A stretch of DNA of 14,771 bases from Magnetaquiglobus sp039908105 (lineage in GTDB: Bacteria; Pseudomonadota; Magnetococcia; Magnetococcales; Magnetaquicoccaceae). Every line of letters starts with the position of its first letter. Position 1 is the first letter of the stretch. The stretch lies in the NCBI GenBank assembly GCA_039908105.1, contig JAMOBI010000134.1, forward strand, positions 1 to 14,771, given 5' to 3'. The notes below the pieces were generated by a model. It had not been told where the DNA came from, made no database searches, and saw nothing but the letters and a program-made list of their open reading frames with translations. A program made the translations under genes and the position numbers. Positions 1 through 5,990 of this stretch are shown one piece after another.

Positions 1-483
1 GTCACGTTGACCTCGGGTGGTGTGACGATCACGCAACAGAAGGATGTCACGTTCACGGCCTCGGACGGCAAGTTCGCCAACGGGACGAATACGCTCACGG
101 TGACCACGGTCAGTGGTGTCGCCACGGCCACGGCCTTTACCCTGGGTAACACGGCTGGCACGCAGACGGTCACGGTGACGGCTCAAGATTTCCCAACCGC
201 GACCTTCAGCCATACGGCCAAAGCGGGGGCAGCGGCGAGCATCACCGTGAACTCCGGCAGCGGTCAAACCGGAACGGCGGGCACGGCTTTGGCCAATCCG
301 CTCACGGTGTTGGTCAAGGATGCCAACAACAATGTGGTGGCGGATGCGGATGTCAGCTTTTCGGTGACGGGTGGCGGCGGAACCGCTTCGTTGAGCCCGG
401 CGACCGTTAAAACCAATGCCAGCGGTATTGCCAGCACGACCTTGACCCTGGGCCAGATCGCCGGCGTCAATACGGTTTCGGCC
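1..483 (+). repeat. Ig-domain DNA repeat, copy A
   Basis: In-frame direct repeat of copy B (925-1389). Bases 1-99 are identical to 925-1023. Copy A then has 24 extra bases (100-123, encoding VTTVSGVA) and lacks 6 bases present near 1081. Bases 211-450 differ from copy B at only a few positions, three of which I checked and found synonymous. The copy probably begins left of the window. Confidence 0.9.
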
Positions 484-3400
484 ACGGTCAACGGTGTCAG
501 CCTGTCTACGCCGTTTTCGGCCACGGGGAATGCTGGTGCCGTCACCCAGTTGGTCTTGAGTGCGGACAAGACCACGGTAAGCGCCACATCAGCGACTGCC
601 GTGAACTTGACCGGTACGCTCAAGGATGTATTCGGCAACATCGCCACCGAGGACAGCAGCACGAACGTCACCTTTACCCTCAGCAATGCCAACTACGGTT
701 CCTTGAGCCAGGCGACCAAGCCGGCGCAAAGCGGTGTTGCGACGACCACATTGACCACAGCGGTTCAAACTGGTACGACGTCGCTGACGTTGGAGGTCAA
801 TGCATCGACTGGTTCCATCCAGGCCAATGCCAAATTGCCGATCGTGTTGGCGTTCAATCAGATGACCAAGGGTAACGATGGGCAGAACGGTACGGTTGGT
901 ACGGCGCTTGGAAATCTGATGAGCGTCACGTTGACCTCGGGTGGTGTGACGATCACGCAACAGAAGGATGTCACGTTCACGGCCTCGGACGGCAAGTTCG
1001 CCAACGGGACGAATACGCTCACGACGGCCACGGCCTTTACCCTGGGCAACACGGCTGGCACGCAGACGGTCACGGTGACGACGGCTCAGAACGAGTTCCC
1101 GTCGGTGACTTTCAACCATACGGCCAAAGCGGGGGCAGCGGCGAGCATCACCGTGAACTCCGGCAGCGGTCAAACCGGAACGGCGGGCACGGCTTTGGCC
1201 AATCCGCTTACGGTGTTGGTCAAGGATGCCAACAACAATGTGGTGGCGGATGCGGATGTCAGCTTCTCGGTGACGGGTGGCGGCGGAACCGCTTCGTTGA
1301 GCCCGGCGACCGTTAAAACCAATGCCAGCGGTATTGCCAGCACGACGTTGACCCTGGGCAAAACGGCAGGCACCAATACGGTTTCGGCCTCGATCGGTAG
1401 TGTGGCTTTGGCGACCCCGATTACGGCGACTGGCACGCACGGCACGCCGACCAAACTGATCATCGGTCTGTCGTCCACGCAGGGCGGTGCGGCCAGTCAG
1501 GCGCTCACGCTCAGCGCGGTCAATGCCAATACCGTGTATGTGACCGGTACGCTTTTGGATCAATACGACAACGTGGCGACCGGTTCGACCAACACCGTCA
1601 CCTTGAGCCTGGATGCCACGACCTATGGTACCCTGACTTCGACCTTGGCGTTGGCGCCGACGGCTGGTGTGGCTGGCACCACCTTGACCACCCTGGCTCA
1701 GGATGTGGCCTCCACAGCGACGCGGACAATCGTGGTGAATGGTACTTCGACGGGTGCCACCGCGACCACGGCCACCCTCACCCTGGCGCCCTTCTCGGTG
1801 AATCCGTCCAGTGCGACTTTGGTGGTTGGCGACAGCAAACTCTTTTCCGTGGTGGGGCAGTCGACGACCACACCGAGTTGGGCCAACAGCAGCACCACGG
1901 CTGGCAGCCTGAGCAGCGCTTCGGGCACCTCTTCGACCTTGACGGCTCTGGCTGCGACCGGAGCCACGCCGGTCACTCTGACCGTCTCGGGCAATGTGGG
2001 TGGCACGGCGGTCAATCCCACCGCTTCTGTGACCATTTACGCCCCGGTGACCACCTCCAAGAGCACGGCATCGGCTCTGTTGGTGAACAAGACCGACAGT
2101 TCGTTGATCATCAGCGGTGGTAACGGCAGCTACACCTGCACCAGCAGCGACACTTCCGTTGCGACGGTTGCCGCCCAGTCCACCAACAGCAGCTGTGCCA
2201 TCACCACCTCTAACAAGACTGGCACCTTCACCGTGACGGTCAAGGATACGGTGACCACCTACAACGGCAAGACCAGCGCGGGTGCGGATCGTACCGAGAA
2301 CGCCTCCACCACGGCCACCATCGAAGTGGTGGATCCGATCACCGCAAGCGGTGTGACGGCGGGCAAGGTCTATCTGGATACCGTGACCACCGGCAGCCGC
2401 AACAGCTTCAAGCTGGTACCGGCAGGTGGCGGCAGCAATGCGACCTACACCTTCACCTCAGCCGATGCGACCAAGGTGAGTGTCGACACGGCGGGTAATC
2501 TCAAGGCGTTGGCCGCGACCGATGGCGTTACGGTGACCATCAAGAGCAGCAAGTACACGGAGATTTCCACCGATGTGACCGTTGTGGTGAAGTCGGCGCT
2601 CTCCTTCAAGGATGGATCCTCCACGGAGATCGACCTTTCCAAGCCGCAAAGTGCCATCAGCGGTGGTACGGGTTTGCGCTTCTCCGTGGCCGGTGGTGCC
2701 GGTACGCTGGCGGTGAGTGTCACGGGTCCGGGTTACACCTCGGCGCAAACCCTGACCGCCACCAATGGCGTCTACACCTTCACGCCGCCGACTTCCGGTG
2801 CCTTTGCCGGGGTCTACACCGTGAGCGTGACCGATCCGAGTTCCGGTTGGACCAAGGATATGACGGTCAACGTGCCCTACAAGGTGACGATCGCCAATGC
2901 CGCCAATGCGCCCACGACTTCGATGCTCTCGACGGATTTCGGGCAGTCGGTTACGGTACTCGGTGGCAAAGCGACGGATACATTCAAGTTGACGGTGGTG
3001 GATCCATTGTCTCTGGTTGCGGATAGCACGAACAAGATCGCTGGACTGTCGGAGAATCAACCGACGGCTGTGGGTAGTGGTGCCTATACTCTGGAAGCTT
3101 CCGCAACGACTGTGGATAACAGCTATCCGGCCAAGAGGTATCTGGTGGCGGCCTCAGGGCTGACCAAATTGACGAGCTTCAAGGTCAAGGCGGTCTTGAA
3201 GGATGCGACCGCCACGAGCGGTGAGTCGGCTGCGGCTTGGGCCACGGCCTACTCCGACTCGGTGTCGATCGTGCCGATGGCCAGTTACACCCTGACCGTC
3301 AACGATGGCAGCACGGCCTTGAATGGCGCCAAGGTCATCCTGCGTGACAAGACGACGTTGAAAACGGAGTTCAATCAGGATTGGGTCGATCAAACCACGG

Positions 3401-4029
3401 GTACGGATGGCAAGGCGACCTTCTCGCTGCCGGCGGGTGGGAAATACACCTTTGATGTCAGACCGGCGACCACCTCGTATCTGAACAACAGCATCACGCT
3501 GGAGAGCAGCCAGACCACGGGTACCGTGAGCTTGAAATCGGTTGCCAAGCCGATCCAGTTCACGGGGAGCGTGCAAGGGAAAACCGCAGCGACTTTGACG
3601 GATCTCTCCATCTCGATTCTGGATGCAACGGGCAAGCGCGCATTCGGTACGGTTACGACGACGAGCCCGTACAGCTACACCGTGATGGTGGATGTTGCGA
3701 GTTTAAGCCCGGATCGTCTGGTGATCGCGGCCAAGGATGTGATCACCGACAGCAGTTCCGCCAAGATTGCCGATCTGTCGACGGCGGGAACGGTTGGCAC
3801 TTTTGTGACCTCCTGCAGCAGTCAAACGACACCGGCTCCGACGACCCTGGCCGCCTGCCATACGGCATCCGGAACCTGGGTGATCAATGCGCCCACGGCG
3901 ACCGAGTTGGTCACTCCGCCAGACGATTTCCGGCAGCACCGAGACTCTGAGTCCGACCTTGAGCACGGCGAGCGGCGTGCAGACCTCCACCTTTGTGGAG
4001 GCCAATGCGACCTCCATTCCTTTGAGTGA
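1..4029 (+). CDS. Giant Ig-like repeat surface protein, 5'-partial, ends in frameshift
   Basis: The frame is open from base 1, so the gene starts left of the window; the TTG at 7 is not a real start. The product is Ser/Thr/Gly/Val/Ala-rich and almost free of Cys, as in tandem bacterial Ig-like (Big_1/invasin-like) domains. Typical strings recur, such as GTALANPLTVLVKDANNNVV and ASGIASTTLTLG. Roughly residues 1-590 hold about five such domains. Residues about 594-680 resemble a Big_2-type domain (NPSSATLVVGDSKLFSV). Residues about 1095-1250 look like carboxypeptidase-regulatory-type beta-sandwiches (LNGAKVILRDKTTLK, TDGKATFSLPAGGKYTF). A two-Cys segment (CSSQTTPAP, then LAACHTASGTW) follows. 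From about 3922 the translation turns into unrelated Arg/His/Asp-rich sequence and stops at 4029, whereas the next frame carries on the Ig-like style, so the last 36 or so residues of this frame are an artefact of a frameshift. Likely an exported adhesin or matrix protein; ligand unknown. Confidence 0.85.
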   Translation, partial: VTLTSGGVTITQQKDVTFTASDGKFANGTNTLTVTTVSGVATATAFTLGNTAGTQTVTVTAQDFPTATFSHTAKAGAAASITVNSGSGQTGTAGTALANPLTVLVKDANNNVVADADVSFSVTGGGGTASLSPATVKTNASGIASTTLTLGQIAGVNTVSATVNGVSLSTPFSATGNAGAVTQLVLSADKTTVSATSATAVNLTGTLKDVFGNIATEDSSTNVTFTLSNANYGSLSQATKPAQSGVATTTLTTAVQTGTTSLTLEVNASTGSIQANAKLPIVLAFNQMTKGNDGQNGTVGTALGNLMSVTLTSGGVTITQQKDVTFTASDGKFANGTNTLTTATAFTLGNTAGTQTVTVTTAQNEFPSVTFNHTAKAGAAASITVNSGSGQTGTAGTALANPLTVLVKDANNNVVADADVSFSVTGGGGTASLSPATVKTNASGIASTTLTLGKTAGTNTVSASIGSVALATPITATGTHGTPTKLIIGLSSTQGGAASQALTLSAVNANTVYVTGTLLDQYDNVATGSTNTVTLSLDATTYGTLTSTLALAPTAGVAGTTLTTLAQDVASTATRTIVVNGTSTGATATTATLTLAPFSVNPSSATLVVGDSKLFSVVGQSTTTPSWANSSTTAGSLSSASGTSSTLTALAATGATPVTLTVSGNVGGTAVNPTASVTIYAPVTTSKSTASALLVNKTDSSLIISGGNGSYTCTSSDTSVATVAAQSTNSSCAITTSNKTGTFTVTVKDTVTTYNGKTSAGADRTENASTTATIEVVDPITASGVTAGKVYLDTVTTGSRNSFKLVPAGGGSNATYTFTSADATKVSVDTAGNLKALAATDGVTVTIKSSKYTEISTDVTVVVKSALSFKDGSSTEIDLSKPQSAISGGTGLRFSVAGGAGTLAVSVTGPGYTSAQTLTATNGVYTFTPPTSGAFAGVYTVSVTDPSSGWTKDMTVNVPYKVTIANAANAPTTSMLSTDFGQSVTVLGGKATDTFKLTVVDPLSLVADSTNKIAGLSENQPTAVGSGAYTLEASATTVDNSYPAKRYLVAASGLTKLTSFKVKAVLKDATATSGESAAAWATAYSDSVSIVPMASYTLTVNDGSTALNGAKVILRDKTTLKTEFNQDWVDQTTGTDGKATFSLPAGGKYTFDVRPATTSYLNNSITLESSQTTGTVSLKSVAKPIQFTGSVQGKTAATLTDLSISILDATGKRAFGTVTTTSPYSYTVMVDVASLSPDRLVIAAKDVITDSSSAKIADLSTAGTVGTFVTSCSSQTTPAPTTLAACHTASGTWVINAPTATELVTPPDDFRQHRDSESDLEHGERRADLHLCGGQCDLHSFE
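925..1389 (+). repeat. Ig-domain DNA repeat, copy B
   Basis: Second copy of the repeat at 1-483, offset 924 bases at its start and 906 after the indels, all multiples of three. Divergence begins at the linker after TTLTLG (QIAGVN in copy A, KTAGTN in copy B) and is complete beyond 1389. Confidence 0.9.
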
Positions 4030-4930
4030 CAAGACCGATACGCCGGACTTCAAGGATATTACCTTCCCAGGCGTGAGCGATTCGGCAGTCATCAAGGAGG
4101 TGGGCATTGCGATTCCGGCCAATGCGATCAAGGACGCGACCATCGTGAACGTGGTCACCAAGGTGAACGCGGTCAAGCTCGATGGTGCTGCATCGGATGC
4201 CTTGACCGGCGGTGAAGCGATCGAAATCAAGATGTTTGCCACCGACAAGAATGGCAATCCGCAGTCCACGGCCAAGGGCAACTCGATCATCGACAGCAGT
4301 GTCGGTATTCCGATCGAGGTGCCGGTGAGCAAGAAGGTGGTCGAGCAGAAGATGACCACCGGTGAGACGGTGTGTGATGCTGCGGTGAAATCGCGTATGG
4401 AGAGCGGTTATGTCTTCAAGATCGCCTCGACGCTGGCTGACCTGAAGGATCCTGCGAAGGTTGAATCCTTGCCGATCACCTTCAACTGCAACAACGGTGG
4501 TTCGCCTTCGATCACCGTGAAGATGCCGCACTTTTCCGTGGGACTGCCGGATACCGCTGTTACGAGCAGTGGTGCTGTCAGCGGTGGGGGCGGTGGTTGC
4601 TTCATCGCCACGGCGGCTTATGGTTCCTACGAGGCGCCGTATGTCAAACTGTTGCGTGAGTTCCGCGACCGTTACCTGTTGACCAATGCGGCGGGTACCT
4701 GGTTCGTGGAGCAGTATTACAGCTGGAGCCCGGCGGCGGCGGATTGGCTGCGTGAGAACGATGCGGTCAAGCCGGTGGTGCGGGTGCTGTTGCTGCCGTT
4801 GATCGGCATGAGCTGGCTGTTGATGTCCGGTTCGATGTCGTTGGCCTTGGGTGTGTTGGCGCTGCTGATCGTCGTGCCGGTGGCGGTGGTCGGTTGGCGC
4901 AGGAGATCGCTCGCCAAGGCGATGGGTTGA
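3887..4930 (+). CDS. C-terminal part of the Ig-like protein with CFI-box, displaced by +1 frame
   Basis: This is the natural continuation of the upstream gene in another frame. Homologous-looking sequence starts at about 3923 (TISGSTETLSPTLSTASG); the ATG at 3887 lies in front of it and its first dozen residues (MRPRRPSWSLRQ) look like out-of-frame translation, so it is probably not a true start. A beta-rich region follows (IPANAIKDATIVNVVTKV, IPIEVPVSKKVV), with two Cys (ETVCDAAV and TFNCNNG). The end carries GGGGGCFIATAAYGS, the CFI-box found at the C-terminus of many large exported bacterial proteins. After it come a conserved-type stretch (LLREFRDRYLLTNAAG), two hydrophobic segments and a basic tail (WRRRSLAKAMG). 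That layout suggests a C-terminal sorting or anchoring signal; the mechanism is not established. Without the upstream part there is no signal peptide, so as a separate gene it would make little sense. Confidence 0.8.
   Translation: MRPRRPSWSLRQTISGSTETLSPTLSTASGVQTSTFVEANATSIPLSDKTDTPDFKDITFPGVSDSAVIKEVGIAIPANAIKDATIVNVVTKVNAVKLDGAASDALTGGEAIEIKMFATDKNGNPQSTAKGNSIIDSSVGIPIEVPVSKKVVEQKMTTGETVCDAAVKSRMESGYVFKIASTLADLKDPAKVESLPITFNCNNGGSPSITVKMPHFSVGLPDTAVTSSGAVSGGGGGCFIATAAYGSYEAPYVKLLREFRDRYLLTNAAGTWFVEQYYSWSPAAADWLRENDAVKPVVRVLLLPLIGMSWLLMSGSMSLALGVLALLIVVPVAVVGWRRRSLAKAMG
3916..3925 (+). other. Frameshift site joining the two parts of the Ig-like gene
   Basis: Frame 1 reads ...TELVTPP and then degenerates. 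Frame 2 becomes sensible at 3923 (T-I-S-G-S-T). Removing one base, most simply the A at 3921 (ccgccAgacg to ccgccgacg), restores a smooth reading TPPTISGSTETLSP. There is no homopolymer, slippery heptamer or nearby in-frame stop that would suggest programmed frameshifting or phase variation. A sequencing or assembly error and a genuine inactivating mutation are both possible. Confidence 0.7.
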
Positions 4931-4941
4931 GGTTGGTTGCA

Positions 4942-4980
4942 AACGGGAGCGGATCGCAAGGTCCGCTTCCGTTGTTGTTC
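4942..4980 (+). terminator. Rho-independent terminator after the Ig-like gene
   Basis: A 12-bp stem (4942-4953 with 4962-4973, one G-T wobble) and an 8-base loop are followed by gttgttc. It lies 11 bases after the stop at 4930 and separates this gene from gspC. Confidence 0.8.
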
Positions 4981-5064
4981 AGACCGTGTGATTGGCTGAA
5001 GGGAACGATCTTTTGGACCTCGGAATGTTGAGAGGGCTCAAACAGCAAACTGTTGCGATCGAAC

Positions 5065-5952
5065 ATGACTCCTGCTTCGTGGAACCATCTGGGCGCGCGT
5101 GTCGCGCCCTTTTTGCTGGCCGCCTGCCTCGGCCTGGAGCTTGCCCGCGTCACTTGGCTCGCTGTGCCCGATCGTCAACCGGTTGCCGGTTCGACAGCCG
5201 CGCAATCCGAAAAGAGTCAAACGGCACAAAACCGGGTGGTATCCAGCACGACCCTTTTGGAGGGGATGCGCGCCTTCAACCCCTGGGAGACCGTGGTGGA
5301 GAAGGAGAAGCCACCCGTACCACCTCCGGTGGTGAAAGAGACGGTGGTTGACTCCAAGCTGGAGCTGAATCTGATCGGTTCCATGCTTTTGCCGCAGCAC
5401 TCCTGGGCCGTTCTGACCCGCAAGAAAGATCCCAACAACCAGATTGTTCTGCAGATCGGTGAGGAGGTGGACGGGGCGTTCTTGAAGAAGATCGAACGCA
5501 ATGCCGTTTACTTCGACAATCGTGGTCGCATCGAGCGGATCGTCATGCTCGATGCACTCCGTCCAGAGGGTGCGGCAGGCCAGCTGGCGACTTCCGGTGC
5601 CGCCTCACCGGCTTCCGCCTCAACCACTGCAACCCTGGGCACTCTCACCCGACAGGAGTATGATACCATGCTGGGCAAGGGCATGGGGCTGCTTGCGGGT
5701 GTGAACATCACGCCGTTTTATCAGGGGAGTGATTCGGTTGGCTACCGGTTGAAGTTTTCGGAGTCAAAAACCGAGTTCACCAAGTTGGGTTTGGTCAACG
5801 ATGACGTGATTCGGCAGGTCAACGGCATTCCGGTCACCGATCCCCAGAAGATCGGGCAGTTGGCCGGCCAGCTGAAAGGTTTGTCCTCGGTACGGATCGA
5901 CATGATTCGGGATAATCAACCCATGACCCTTGAATTGACCATCGGCAATTGA
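5065..5952 (+). CDS. gspC: Type II secretion system protein C (GspC)
   Basis: Inner-membrane coupler of the T2SS, linking the inner-membrane platform to the periplasmic N-domains of the secretin GspD. From the ATG at 5065 the protein has 295 residues. A short cytoplasmic N-terminus is followed by one membrane segment (about 12-30, VAPFLLAACLGLELARV). A periplasmic linker leads to the homology region (about 60-170), which contains MRAFNPWE and LNLIGSMLLPQHSWAVL. A C-terminal PDZ domain spans about 206-292, with LGLVNDDVIRQVNGIPV as the typical ligand-groove part. The frame is closed by a stop at 5029-5031, so the start is either TTG 5053 or ATG 5065. I prefer ATG because TTG 5053 sits in a small hairpin (5041-5054). 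No strong Shine-Dalgarno sequence is visible. The preceding terminator at 4942-4980 implies a promoter in 4981-5060, but no clear -35/-10 pair is seen. gspD follows 38 bases later. Confidence 0.9.
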   Translation: MTPASWNHLGARVAPFLLAACLGLELARVTWLAVPDRQPVAGSTAAQSEKSQTAQNRVVSSTTLLEGMRAFNPWETVVEKEKPPVPPPVVKETVVDSKLELNLIGSMLLPQHSWAVLTRKKDPNNQIVLQIGEEVDGAFLKKIERNAVYFDNRGRIERIVMLDALRPEGAAGQLATSGAASPASASTTATLGTLTRQEYDTMLGKGMGLLAGVNITPFYQGSDSVGYRLKFSESKTEFTKLGLVNDDVIRQVNGIPVTDPQKIGQLAGQLKGLSSVRIDMIRDNQPMTLELTIGN

Positions 5953-5990
5953 TCGTCATAGCAATCCTGGCGGGAATCGGAAGCGTGCGC

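Noticed and set aside
589..1563. 324-residue minus-strand open frame opposite the Ig-like gene, plus several shorter ones
   Set aside because: They are shadows of the GC-rich, repetitive plus-strand gene. Composition is Arg/Gly/His-rich and the same sequence recurs only because the sense strand repeats.
3910..3930. Programmed ribosomal frameshift in the Ig-like gene
   Set aside because: No slippery sequence, stop codon or stimulatory structure at the junction; a single extra base explains it more simply.
3911..4942. 343-residue minus-strand open frame opposite the CFI-box region
   Set aside because: His/Arg/Gln-rich antisense translation of the real gene; no domain features.
5041..5054. Small hairpin aacag-caaa-ctgtt as a regulatory operator for gspC
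   Set aside because: A 5-bp stem is too short to support a claim; used only as a minor argument against the TTG start at 5053.
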